From contig NC_080682.1 of NCBI RefSeq assembly GCF_030445035.2, forward strand, positions 35,260,770 through 35,324,769: 64,000 nt of DNA, in the 5' to 3' direction. The stretch is from Dasypus novemcinctus (Eukaryota > Chordata > Mammalia > Cingulata > Dasypodidae). Positions 1 through 10,564 of the stretch are shown here, in pieces. Position 1 is the first letter of the stretch; each line of letters begins with the position of its first letter. The notes under the pieces are model-generated. The model saw only the letters and a program-made list of their open reading frames with translations. It made no database searches and was not told the DNA's origin. Position numbers and translations under genes: made by a program.

Positions 1-2110
1 AATTGAATTAAACTCTCCAGTATAAAAGAAGCTCTTAGAAGAATGGATGAAGAAATATTATACAACTATATGCTATTTACAAGAGACTCATCTTAAATTC
101 AATGAAACAAGTAGGTTGAAAGTTAAAGGATGCTGGAAAATATTACATGAAAACAGTAAAAAAAACAGGTTGGACAGTTATATGAATATCAGATAAAATT
201 GACTTTATATACTATATGCTAATAAAGAGGTCATTTCAAATGTATTACAGCAATATAAGGTGTTGTTGGTAGGGCCATGTACAGGAATCTTTTATGGCAT
301 GCATAATTGTTTTGTTTTGTAAACTCACGACTTCTCTAAAAAAAAATAAAAGAAATAAAAATTACAAATACATAACCACCTAACGTGCAGAGTCCCACAT
401 GATATGAAGCTAATATTCACAGATTTGAAGGGAGAAATAAATGGTTCTAAAGTAGTAGAAGATGCCAATACACCATACTCAATAATGCACAGGACATCTA
501 AAAAGATGATAGGTAAGAAAATAGAAACTTGAATACTACTACAAACCAACCTGAGCTAACAGACTCTTCATTTAACACATAAAACACTTTCTCTCTAGTA
601 CACATGGGTCTTCCCCAGGAAGAGACCATATGATAAGCTCAAAACAAGTCTTAATAAATAAGATGGATAAATAAACATACTTTAGAAATCTGTGTGTAAA
701 CAAATTAACAAGTTTGAAATAAGACATTGGAATGAAGCTAGAAATCTATACCTGAGCAATAAATAAAATATTTAAAAATTGAGGAAAATAAACAATACAC
801 TCTGAAACAACCAATACATCAATGAATAAATCACAAAGGAAATTAAGAAATATCTCTAGTTGAATGAACAAAAACAAAACGTAACAGAACTGATAAGATG
901 CAGCAAAGACAATGGTGAGAGGGAAATGCAGAGGTCTAAAGGATTACTACCAAAAAACTTAAAAAGAAAAAAGAAAATCAGATCTCTCAATCTGAAGAAC
1001 TCAAAATACAAGGGCAAACTAAATCCAAGGGGAGTAGAAACTGGGAAATAAATTAAAAAAAAAGATTACAGTGAAGATAAATAAAATAGAGAATAAAACA
1101 CTAGAGAGCATCAAAGAAACTAAGAGTTGATTCTTTAAATAGATCAATAAAGTTGACAAAACTTAACCTAACCTGACAAAGAAAAAAAGAGAGAGGGTGA
1201 AAATAATTAAATTAGAAATGAAGGAGGGACATTATCATCAACCCTGCAAAAATAAAAAGGAGTAAAGGAAGATATTAGGAATGACAGTATTCCAACAAAT
1301 TAGATAAATGAGAAGAAATGGAAAAAGTTATCAACAGACCAATAAGAAGGAAAGGAATTGAATCAATAATCAAAAACCTCTCAACAAAGAAAAGTCCAGG
1401 CCAGATGACTTCACTGATGAATTTTACCAGACAATCCAAAACAGAATTACTGCTTAAATTGCTACAAGAATTTGAAGCACAAAAAAAAATGTTTACTATC
1501 TCTTTCTATTGAAGTCAGGATCACCTTAATACCAAAGCAATGCAAAAATATCACTAGAAAATTACAGACAAATATCCTTTATGAAAATATATTTAAAAAT
1601 CCTCCAAAAAAATACTTAAAGCAAATCCAAAAGCACTTTAAAAGCATTATTCACCATTGTCAAGATTTATTCTAGCTATGCAAAGGTGATTCAGAATAAG
1701 AAAATCAGTATATGTTATGGACCACATTAAAAGAATGAAGAAAAGGCCACATAATGTCAGTACATGTAGAGAATTTATATGACAAAATTAAGCAATCCTT
1801 CTTGGTAAAAACACTCAGAAAACTAGAAAAAAAGAAATTAAATTAAAATGATAACATTTTGAAAATCCACAGCTAATATTATAAAGATTTAAAACTTCCC
1901 CCCTAAGGTCAGGAATAAGACGATTATGCTCACTATAACCAATGTTATTCAACACATTACTTGAAATTCTGGCCAGAATAATTATATTAGAGGAAGAATT
2001 AAAAATCATCCAAAGTGGATAGGAGGCAGTAAAACTTTCCCTATGTGCAGATGCTATAATCCTAGCTTTAGAAATTCTGAGAAATCCAAAGAAAATCTAC
2101 CATAGGTAAT
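1..2110 (+). mobile_element. L1 ORF2 remnant, 5'-truncated by the window edge
   Basis: This is a decayed LINE-1 ORF2. The first 230 bases correspond to the endonuclease region. From about 1,320 the reverse transcriptase region is readable: a piece like NLSTKKSPGQ at about 1,376, then a broken counterpart of the conserved 'ITLIPKP' block near 1,510, then the active-site region at about 2,045 where the usual FADD reads CADA. Many stops and frameshifts separate these blocks, so no protein can be made. A short LINE 3' end is nested at 235-350. Small frames inside it are not genes. Confidence 0.85.
235..350 (+). mobile_element. Nested LINE 3'-end fragment
   Basis: About 115 bases interrupt the ORF2 sequence on either side. 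They resemble the 3' UTR units at 29,100-29,560 (shared phrases such as 'caatataaggtgttg' and 'ttttgtaa.ctcac') and finish in an A-rich tail. This fits a 5'-truncated LINE insertion into the older L1. I did not find a clear target-site duplication. Confidence 0.55.
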
Positions 2111-2185
2111 AAACTAATTGAGCAGTGTGACAGGGTAGAATATCCACAAGCATATTCAGCACAGTTTTTATAATCTAATTATGAA

Positions 2186-2600
2186 TATTCTGCAGAGAAT
2201 TGTTTGTGCCCGCCAAAGGAGTGCTGATGAAAAGTACCAGAAACCTGCTGGCTTTTATAAAGGATATTTATTTGGGGTGGAAGCTAACTGTTTCCAGGTC
2301 ATAAAGCATAAATTATTTCCCTCAACAAAATCTATTGCAATGCATTGGGGCAAGATGGCTGTTGACATCTGCCAAGAGTTCAAGCTTCTTGGGTTCCTCT
2401 CTTCCCAAGTTTTGTTTCTGTCTAGGCTCAGCATCTGTGCTCTTTCCACAAGGTTAGCTGTAGATTATCAGGCAAAGAGCTCTGTCTCTTTCCTTAGGAC
2501 TTTTGCCAAGTCTAAGGAGCCCTCAATATTATTGCAAGTAGCTATGAAACTTATTGCTCAGAAAGTGAAACTTAGTGATTAATATAGATACTGAGGGGAG
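2186..2600 (-). mobile_element. MaLR-type LTR (family A), eroded solo copy
   Basis: This is a copy of an LTR family seen again at 16,572-17,630, 18,608-19,105 and 20,885-20,955. On the minus strand it reads toward a terminus that in better copies is ...GACTAATACA, which is typical of mammalian MaLR (ERVL-derived) LTRs, with an AATAAA-type polyadenylation hexamer about 60 bases earlier. A 133-codon frame on the plus strand (2,181-2,582) lies entirely within this LTR and is not a gene. Confidence 0.65.
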
Positions 2601-2935
2601 AGAGAGGGAAGAATAGAATAGATGGGATATATGGCATTTTTAGGGCATTAAAAATGTTCTACATGCTCTCATAACAATGGACAGAGGTCATTTTAATTTT
2701 TTCAAAATTTATAACAATGTGTGGTCCAAAATGTAAATCATGATATAAACTGTTCACCATGGTCAGTAGCAATGTTTCAATATTTGTACATCAATTGCAA
2801 TTAATGTACTATCCATATGTAAATTGTTATTAATAGAAGAGGGGGTAAGGGGGTAGGTGTTGGGTATATGGGAATGCCCACATATTCTCTACATGACTTT
2901 ATCTACCCTAAAACTTCTTTGAAGATAAAATGAAA
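2601..2935 (+). mobile_element. L1 3'-UTR end (older L1M-like type)
   Basis: The order of phrases matches the ancient mammalian L1 3' end: 'tacatcaattgcaattaatg', a G-rich block ('gagggggtaagggggtagg'), a 'gtatatggga' block and a terminal 'cctaaaacttctttgaa'. It probably formed the 3' end of the preceding L1, with the family A LTR inserted between them. There is no coding content. Confidence 0.6.
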
Positions 2936-3125
2936 GAAAAGACACTGGAGAAATAGAAAATAAAGAACTAGAGGAAGAGAAAAACAGAAGAAAATCTTAC
3001 TGTACATAGAAGAAAACATGTTACAGTGTGATGAAAGACGTATAGTCTAAAATTTTTTATTACTTAAAATTATTATTTTCACTTTTAATTTTTTATATTT
3101 TATAAGTTATTATTAAAACTATTAT

Positions 3126-4805
3126 TTTATTTTTTATAATTATTTGCCTGCTCTTTTGGCTTTATCTTTGGAGAGGTTTCAGAAAATATAATGGTCACAA
3201 CTTTGGCAAGGGATGAACATTTGTATGGAGTGTCTGTGATGGGGTATTCATGGGAGGGCGTCATCTGGGGAATGCCTCTAAGGCTTATGAATGAATTCAA
3301 GTGTTCATGGGGCATTGCCACAATAGGTAGAATTCAACACAGTAACCAAAAGAATATTGAATTCCATCCTAGGAACTCTGCTACATTCTCTAATGGGACA
3401 GCAAGAATCCCCCAAGTTCAGGGGCAGTGCCTAGTGAAGGAGAATGGACCATTACACCAAGCCATTGATACTGATGATTATACTTATGAAAATTTTCTTT
3501 TTAAAGTGAAACTTAGCCTAGTATTATATGTTTCCTAAGACTTACCTACTGAGGGCCTCCTTCTTGCTCAAATGTGGCCTTTGTCTAAGCCAAATTCACT
3601 ATATAAATGCACTACCTTTCCCCAGGATGGTACATGACTCCTGGAGATGAGCCTCGCTGACACAATGGGATTACTGCCAAGCACCAACTAGCAATGCACC
3701 TGGAACATGACTGTGAACATAAGGGGACAATGGTAAAGACAAATGAGTTCTTATAGCTAAGAAATGTCAAAATGTGTTGGGAGGTCATTTCAGAGTTATA
3801 CTTATGCACATGTCAAGAGGATTTCATTGACTGCCACAATAAGTAGAGCATCAAATAGTGGGGCTCCTGTGGGCCCTAGAGACATCTGGAACTATAGGCA
3901 GGGAAGACAACTCAGGAATTTGGTGCCCTACCTGTTGGCCTTACCTTGGATCTTATGCTCCTCAGTTTGACAGAGTTGGACTCAGTTCTCATTTCCCTAT
4001 ACATGACTCTTCTGTCCCTTCTATTTGAACCTATAGTTAGTACTAGAATCTATAGGTTTTTGTCCAAGAGACTTGAATCTTTGGTCTGTCGATGTGCTAG
4101 TTGGTCCTTGAATCTTATCAGAATTGCAACATCTATCTTCCAGTTCATTGGACTCATCATGACAATTAACAAGGTGATGATGATGGACAACACACATAGC
4201 AAGGAACAGAGAGAGTTTGCAACTGCAAGCAAGACAGTTCCATTCATCTACCCCATATGATCTAAGCCAACTCTCAATTAGAGACAGAGTGGTCATCACA
4301 CTCCAAAATCATCAGGATCAGGGAATTAACAATGAACTAAAGTAGACTTACTATTTTTCTACCATAGAATTACTGTTATTTTAGCAATGGAAAAACTTTC
4401 ATCATTGATGTAGAAGCAGTGGCCACCAGAGGTGCTGAGGGAAGGAAAAGGGAAAAATAGGTACATTATGGGTGCAATTTTGGAACACTGTAATATGGGG
4501 TCATTTTTGGTACACTGGAATTATCCTGTATGACTTTGCAATGATGGATACAGGGCACTGCATATTTTGTCATAACTTACAAAATTGCACAGGACAGAAT
4601 GTAAAATATAGTGTAAACTATAATCCATGGTAAGTGGCAATGATTTGATATGTGTTCATCAATTATAACAAATGGATCAAATAAATTAATGATGCTGTTA
4701 ATGTGGGAAAGATTAGTAGGAGGAGGGAGTGGGGCTTATGGGCTTCCTTTATATTTTATGTGTAAAACATTTTATATATTTAAAAGTTTCTTTAAAATAA
4801 ATTAA
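3126..4805 (+). repeat. Long unclassified interspersed repeat (family C), near-complete copy
   Basis: About 1.7 kb of repeat is shared, in pieces, with 40,735-41,266 (middle part, same strand), 53,640-54,600 (front part, opposite strand) and many short copies of its last 150-350 bases. The end has a G-rich stretch followed by an A-rich tail, as LINE 3' UTRs do, and truncated copies retain that end. I infer a LINE-mobilised 3' UTR or a LINE-dependent retroposon of xenarthrans. The small frames within it (for example 3,191-3,538 and 3,946-4,260) show no known domain and are not conserved in the other copies. Confidence 0.6.
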
Positions 4806-4964
4806 TAAAATTTGAATTATTAAGTATGAATATGTAAGAACCAAAATTATATAATTCTGTTGATGATTGCATTATGCATTCCAAAAACCATATTCATAAT
4901 CTTAATGCTTTCCTATGATTGTGAATCCATTTTAAATAGGATTTTTTATAGACATTTTTAGTTA

Positions 4965-5312
4965 AGGTGTGTACCTCTGCATCGGTTTGGAATTTAATCT
5001 GATTTCTTGAGTTCTTTCAAAGTAGAATAAAGCTCAGACATAGAAAGAAAGCAATGGAAGGAGCTTGAAGTCCATGAAACCCAGAGGAGAAAGGAGAAAT
5101 CATAGCCATGTGCATTGAGAGGAAAAGTAAGGATCTAAAATTGCCAATAGCAAGTTCCAAAATACCACAGCGTTACGGGAGAAATAATCACCTTGCTAAT
5201 GCCTAGATTTTGACTTTCTCCTCTCTTCCAATTTAATGGGCCAATAAGATACCACTGTTTAAGCCAAGCTATTTAATGTATTTATCTTAGCAGCCACAAA
5301 ACTAAGACAAAC
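4965..5312 (+). mobile_element. MLT1-like LTR (family B), solo, sense on plus strand
   Basis: The sequence has the MLT1/MaLR layout: an internal 'gagttctttcaaag.agaataaagc' block, then a purine-rich stretch, then 'ccaataaga...tgtttaagccaagc' and a terminal 'cagcc.c.aaactaagaca'. The same family appears reversed at 17,631-18,106, 32,545-32,830, 61,710-61,870 and 63,215-63,615, and in the same sense at 35,148-35,455. No internal provirus sequence adjoins it. Confidence 0.65.
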
Positions 5313-5359
5313 TCTTAGCAGGAAACATAGTTAAACTTTCTCTGTATCTCATGTTAGGA

Positions 5360-7060
5360 AATGGTTTTTTGTTTTGTTTTGTTTTTTTCTTTACACCAAA
5401 GCATAAGCAGTAAAAGAATCAATAGATAAATAGAACTTCATCAAAATTCATAACTTCTGTGTACCAAAGGATTTTACCATAAAAGGGAAAAAAAAACTAT
5501 AGAATGGGATTAAATACTTTAAATAAACATATTAGATAAGAGTTTTTTTTAAAGATTTATTTTATTTATTTTTCTCCCTTCCCCCTGCCCCAGTTGTCTG
5601 TTCTCTTTGTCTATTTGCTGCATGTTCTTCTTTGTCCATTTCTGTTGTCAGCGGCATGGAGATCTGTGTTTCTTTCTGTTGCATCATCTTGCTGCATCAA
5701 CTCTCCATGTGTGCGGCACCATTCCTGGGCAGGCTGCACTTTCTTTCGCATTGGGCAACTCTCCTTATAGGGTGCACTCCTTGCACATGGGGCTCCCCCA
5801 TGTGGGGGTCACCCCTGCATGGCAGGGAACTCCTTATACACATCAGCTCCACACAGGTCAAGGAGGCCCAGGGTTTGAACCACAGACCTCCCATGTGGTA
5901 AATGGATGCCCTATCCACTGGGCCAAGTCCGCTTCCCTGAGATAAGAGTTTATTGTCAAGAATATTGAAAGAAATCCTAGAACTCAATGAAAAAAAAAGA
6001 AAAAAAAATAATTAAAACTGGATAAAATTCTTAAGTAGGTCTTTTCCTAAAAAGATATATAACCAATAACCACATGAAAAGATGCACAATATTGTTAGTC
6101 ATTAGGGAAATGCACATAAATACTACAATCAGATATCACTTCACACTCAAGAGAATATGTACATTATAAAAGCAGAAAATGAAAAATATTGAAAATGATT
6201 TGAAGTATGGGAAAAATTGTTCATTGTTGGTGGGAATGGAAATGGGGCTGGTAAAGCTGTTTTGGAAAACTGTTGCATGGTAACACAGAAGGTTAAATAT
6301 GGAATGATTATATGACCATATGTTCTAGCAATATCACTTCTATGGACATACCTTAAAGAATTGAAAGCAAGATAATCAGACAAAATTGCCAAAAATGGAA
6401 ATAACCTGTGTCCATCATTAGATGAGTGAATAAACAAAATGTGGTGTGTGTGTGTGTGTGTGTATGAATGTTATTCAGCAGTGCACCAAAGAACCTTATT
6501 AAGAAAGGGAAAAAAACAACCTATTGAGTGGGATTAAATACTTCAAAGTCACATATCATATAAAAGTTTATTATCAAGAATATTGAGAACAATACTAAAT
6601 TAAACCTTAAAAGACAGAAATCCAGTTAAAAATGGGCAAAGGAATTGAACAGAAATTTCTCCACAAAAGATATATGAATAGACAATAAGCTAATGAAAAG
6701 ATGCACAACATATTTATCCATTAGGGCAATTCAAGTACTACAATGAGATACCATTTCATTTCCACTAGACTGTCTACTATAATAAAACAGAAAATGACAA
6801 ATACTGGAGGGTTGATTTAGAGTATGGGAAAAGATGTTCATTGTTTGTGATAAAGGAAATGAAGCTGGTGAAAATGTTCCAGAAAACATTTTGTAGTACC
6901 ACAGGAAGATAAAGTACAAAATGACCATATATTCCAGCAATATCACTTCTATGGGCATATCCTAAAGAATTCAAAGCAAGGTATTTACACAAAATTGCCA
7001 AAGATGGAAGCAAATTAAATATCCATCATCAGATAAGTGGATAAACAAAATGAGGTATAT
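5360..7060 (+). mobile_element. L1 ORF2 C-terminus/3' region, first part (interrupted)
   Basis: This is the end of an L1 ORF2 and the start of its 3' region, including the familiar 'gttcattgttggtgggaatgg' and 'ggataaacaaaatg.ggtatat' blocks. The segment from about 5,461 to 6,485 is repeated at about 6,486-7,060, so the L1 carries an internal tandem duplication. A DAS-III SINE splits the first unit. The provirus at 7,061-16,188 splits the second, and the L1 resumes at 16,189. All frames here are broken. Confidence 0.8.
5546..5939 (-). mobile_element. DAS-III SINE (armadillo)
   Basis: On the minus strand the element begins with a tRNA-derived head (GGGAAGCGGACTTGGCCCA) containing an A box and a B box for RNA polymerase III. 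A GC-richer body follows, and the element ends in an A-rich tail that appears as T-rich sequence at the plus-strand left end. It is flanked by the perfect 12-bp direct repeat AGATAAGAGTTT at 5,534-5,545 and 5,940-5,951. That duplication and the tail show L1-type target-primed insertion. Frames of 89-112 codons inside it are artefacts. Confidence 0.93.
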
Positions 7061-7525
7061 AATAAGGTCTGTACATGAATATAAACTTACCTTATTCTAT
7101 ATCCAAGTATGCCTAGTTCCTGGAAAGCCAATCAAGTGATATAGGCTCTATAGCTTTGGATATTCAGAGAGGATGCAGACTGAATTTGTATTTAAACTTA
7201 CATCCAGGCAGAATGTGGAGGATATGTTAATTCAAGCTTACCTGGAATGTGAGGGATATGTTAATTCAAACCTATCTGGTACTCAAACAAACACTTAAAA
7301 CTCTAAGAAACTAACAAAGAAAGTGCTTTTTGCATAAAAGCACTATTTGACTCCCCACTCCTCCATACTCCGTATAAAAGGGACCCAGAAATACTATTCT
7401 GCGCTTGGTTTCTTTGGACAGAAGTCCACCAGGCCCAGCCAGCTGTTAAGAAATCTTCCTTCTCAGAGATTTCTCAAATCCTGGCATTCAATACCACAAT
7501 CACTCAACTTTTCTCTGCTGCAATG
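7061..7525 (+). repeat. ERV 5' LTR
   Basis: This is 465 bp, matching 15,728-16,188 along its length. A TATA box (TATAAAA) lies at 7,373-7,379. The hexamer corresponding to the 3' LTR polyadenylation signal reads AAGAAA at 7,447-7,452 and so appears lost in this copy. The U5 end is TGCAATG, just upstream of the primer site. The outer edge is uncertain by a few bases because neither LTR starts with the usual TG. Confidence 0.9.
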
Positions 7526-7529
7526 TATC

Positions 7530-7547
7530 TGGGGACTCATCCAGGAT
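7530..7547 (+). other. Primer binding site, tRNA-Pro type
   Basis: The 18-mer TGGGGACTCATCCAGGAT lies four bases after the LTR. It differs from the standard proline-tRNA primer site at three positions, and two of these are CG-to-CA changes expected from methyl-CpG decay. Proline-tRNA priming is common among gammaretrovirus-like elements and agrees with the gag and pol similarity. Confidence 0.88.
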
Positions 7548-8158
7548 TGCTGAGAAGACCAGAGGTGACAACAGTTGATTGCCCCTCTTGGATGCCTCTG
7601 AGAAGACCAAGAAGGCCCAGGCAAACCCCAGCCCTGGGTGCCCTTGGACTCCTTTTAATCCAGAAAGAGGTTGTGGACTCTGTCTGAGCCCTCCCGGAGA
7701 AAATGGAGGCACCAGAAGGTTTGAAAAAAGCTCTGCATGCCAAACAGGTAAGACCCCCAGAGGCATAGCACAAGAAAAGTCTAATTCTGAAAAGCAAGGA
7801 GGGAGCTTGATCAACTCTTGAAGAAGACCCTAGTGCTCTTGAGAAGGGAGGAAGCCCAAGAAAATAAAGGAAGAAGGGTGGTTGTGTGTGTGTATTATTG
7901 TGGAGACTGAGTGAGATGCAGAGACACACTTCTGCAGGGTGCATGTGGAGTCCCAATTCATGGTTCTGTGGTGATCTCAACTGGTCAAGGGTGGTCTGGG
8001 TGTGTCTCCCTGCAAAGGAACCCTCTTCCAAGTCAGGGACTTATACTAACCCACTAAAGCTAAGAGGCACTGTAAGTTCCCATGAGGGATACTGCCAGAG
8101 ACAGATGAAGCAAAAGGCTGAGTGAGTGTTGTGTAGCATTGACACAGGGTAGAAATAT
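7548..8158 (+). other. ERV leader (untranslated, packaging region by position)
   Basis: About 600 bases separate the primer site from the gag start. Apart from the splice donor I recognise no element in it. Overlapping frames on both strands (for example 7,537-8,031 minus) have no recognisable domain and are most likely chance. Confidence 0.6.
7742..7753 (+). promoter_or_regulatory. Probable 5' splice donor in ERV leader
   Basis: The sequence ACAG|GTAAGA lies about 220 bases downstream of the LTR, with GT at 7,748-7,749. It is close to the ideal mammalian donor and sits where simple retroviruses place the donor for spliced env RNA. Usage is inferred, not shown. Confidence 0.6.
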
Positions 8159-10020
8159 GGGAAGCACACAAAGTAGGACCCTGTTAGGTTGTATGCTGAA
8201 AAATTTTCCCTGAGCATTCCATGGAGATGCATACAGCATACCGTTCCAGCCAGGAAAGCTTAGAATGCTTTGTGAATTAGAATGACCAATTTTTGACATG
8301 GGCTGGCCCTAGGAGGGCACCTTTGACTCCTGGATCATCTGTAAAGTCCACGATGTGGTAACTGGAAAACCAGGACACCCTGACCAGTTCCTCTACCTTG
8401 ATGCCTGGCAGGACACTGTAAGTCGAAGTCTGCCATGGTTAAGGAAATGTACCACTAAAGAAGCCAGGATTTGCCTGATACAAAATCCCAGAGGATTGAC
8501 CCAGGAACCAGATCAAACAAGCACCTTGCAAAGGGTACAGAGGAAGTGAGCCCCAAATCTAGTGCCAAACCACCCATTCTAGAAGGGCCAGATGAAAATG
8601 ACTTCCTACTGCCTTATGTGATTGATCCTACCACTCCAGTGCCAGGGAGTGTGGATGAGCCAATTTTCCCAAACAACACAATCTTTCCACCCCCACAGCT
8701 GTCTCTGCCACCATCCTCCCTGAGCAGCATGATCTCAACACCTCTGCAGCCATCTCCATCACCGTCCTCCCTGAGCAGCACTACCTCACAGTTGGTCCCA
8801 CAGCCGATTCTGCAGCCACTCACCAAGCAACATGGCACAGCTGCTCCTGCAGTCAGTCCCAAAGACACTTTCACCAAACAATGCAGCTTCTTCACCTCCC
8901 CAACCACTATCTCTGCCAATCTTGGCCCCTGGCAGTGTAGTGCCAACCATCAGTCAGGAAGGAGACCCTGAAAGATGACAACTCAGACCATGGGAAGTCC
9001 TGGGGACAGGTAGAGTAGGGAGAAGGGCTGCCCTACAGCTTCCTGTCTGTGAAGCCTGAGCTCCAATTAATTATGATGCCAGTGGCCAGATTCAAGGAGG
9101 ATACTGAACATTTATGTACCAACCCTTCACTTCCACCAACCTTTTTAACTGGAAAAGTCACACCTCATACTTGGTCATACTTAGGGAAGCCTCAAGCCAT
9201 GATGGACCTCTTCCAGTCCATCATACAGACCCACAATCCCACCTGTGCTGACAGCAAACAACTCCTCATGACCTTACTCAACTTCAAGGAAAGAATGCAA
9301 GTCACATAAGGGACTCTAACCTGGTTCAAAGAGCACCTACCTAAGAGAACCCTGGACGGTGACCTATATGCCCACACAGAGTTCCCAGAAGAGGACCCCC
9401 AATGGGATCCCAATGAAAGAGCTTTGCTCAACCAACTAGAAACTTTCCATAGGGCCTTAGTTGAAGGGTTGAGAGCTGGAGTCAAAAGGCAGTAAACGTC
9501 ACAAAGACCACCCAAGTCCTACAGATTCTCAATGAAAGTCTGGCTCAATTCTATGAGCAACTGCGTGAGGCATTTCCTGTATACATACCCTTTAACCAGG
9601 ATACTCCTGAAAGCCAACCATTGGTCAATGCAGCATTCATTGCCCAATCACAAGCTGACATCCAAAGAAAGCTACAGAAGTTAGATGAGTTCACTGGTGT
9701 GAATATTTCCCAGCTGGTGGAGTTAGCCACCAAGGTTTACGTCAAATGCAATGTAGAAACCAGGAGAGAAGAAAACCAGAAAATCAAAAAGAAAGCAGAA
9801 CTTCTCACAGCAGCAATAGTCAAAAGAACCAATCCGGTATCAAGGAAAGTAAACTGAGATTCCCCTGCCCCAAGGAGGGGGAACCCACCCCTAGGGTGAA
9901 ATCAGTGCACATACTACAAGGAGGAAAGGCACTGGAAGCAGGAATGCCCCAATAGGCCACTCGACCCCATCACCACCAAGAAAGTGGCCAAAGCATTAGC
10001 CGGGAGAGCAAGGAGAGCAT
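8159..10020 (+). pseudogene. gag: ERV gag remnant (matrix, proline-rich, capsid, nucleocapsid)
   Basis: The Gag polyprotein forms the virion core. The start ATG at 8,159 gives an N-terminal Met-Gly (MGSTQS), a myristoylation-type signal. A stop codon follows after only 18 codons, at 8,213-8,215. Matrix similarity resumes around 8,350-8,420 with GKPGHPDQFLYLD, a gammaretroviral hallmark. A Pro/Ser-rich linker (about 8,640-8,900) contains a 51-bp tandem duplication. Capsid similarity spans about 9,050-9,760, including the major-homology-like part near 9,540-9,620. One CCHC zinc knuckle lies at 9,906-9,947, but its second Cys codon reads Tyr (C-T-Y-Y...H...C). Several frameshifts separate the blocks. 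Confidence 0.88.
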
Positions 10021-10049
10021 CACAAACTAAACCCTGGATTCTCAAACAA

Positions 10050-10475
10050 TCAGAAGGAAAACCTCCAAATCAGCTAATCGGACTTGTGGGAATAGAGGGC
10101 TCTGTGAGGATTATTAGGACAGACCAGGCTCCTCTTCTCTTGACCCCACACAGCCTATAGTTGGAGTCCAAATTGGGGGCTGCACTATGCATATGATGGG
10201 TTACACTGGGGCTCAACTCTCTGTAATGACCAAGCCAGTCAGACCATTATCAAAGAGACAAGCCATTATTTTAGGGGCAACTGGTAAAAGCACCCAGCAG
10301 CCCTTCCTCCAAGCCAGGACCTGTAACATTGGGGGTAAAAAAGTCATTCATAAGTTCCTTTATCTCCCAGAATGCCCAGTCCCCCTCCTGGGACAGGACC
10401 TGCTGCCTAAACTACAAGCTGAGATTAACTTTGATGCCATGGGGAAATCCACATTAACACTGGGACCACCAAACC
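10050..10475 (+). pseudogene. pro: ERV protease remnant
   Basis: This is a retroviral aspartic protease domain, which cleaves the Gag-Pol precursor when active. Around 10,187-10,470 the frame is open and shows the expected order: active-site loop, an ILGATGK block, then a C-terminal PVPLLGQDLLPKL block (compare family 'PLLGRDLL'). The catalytic triplet reads YTGA at 10,202-10,213 where the family needs Asp at the first position, so the enzyme would be dead even in an open frame. The open frame stops at 10,559-10,561. Confidence 0.87.
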
Positions 10476-10564
10476 CTCTGAAAATAGCTCTAACCCTCCC
10501 ACTTCAGGAGGAATTAATACTGTTATGCCTCAGTGAAGCCAGTCAATCTACAGCTGCATAGCTC

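Noticed and set aside
2181-2582. 133-codon open frame
   Set aside because: It falls wholly within a MaLR-type LTR and is not conserved in the other copies of that LTR.
3946-4299. Overlapping frames of about 100 codons on both strands with hydrophobic stretches
   Set aside because: They fall in the family C repeat, and the matching copy at 40.7-41.3 kb does not keep them open.
5607-5987. Open frames of 89-112 codons on both strands, Cys/His-rich
   Set aside because: They lie inside a DAS-III SINE and recur in every copy (41.6, 49.5, 59.3 kb); the coding look comes from the GC-richer SINE body.
7537-8031. 164-codon minus-strand frame in the ERV leader
   Set aside because: Opposite to the provirus genes, no known domain, and retroviral antisense genes of this kind are not established for such elements; best seen as chance.
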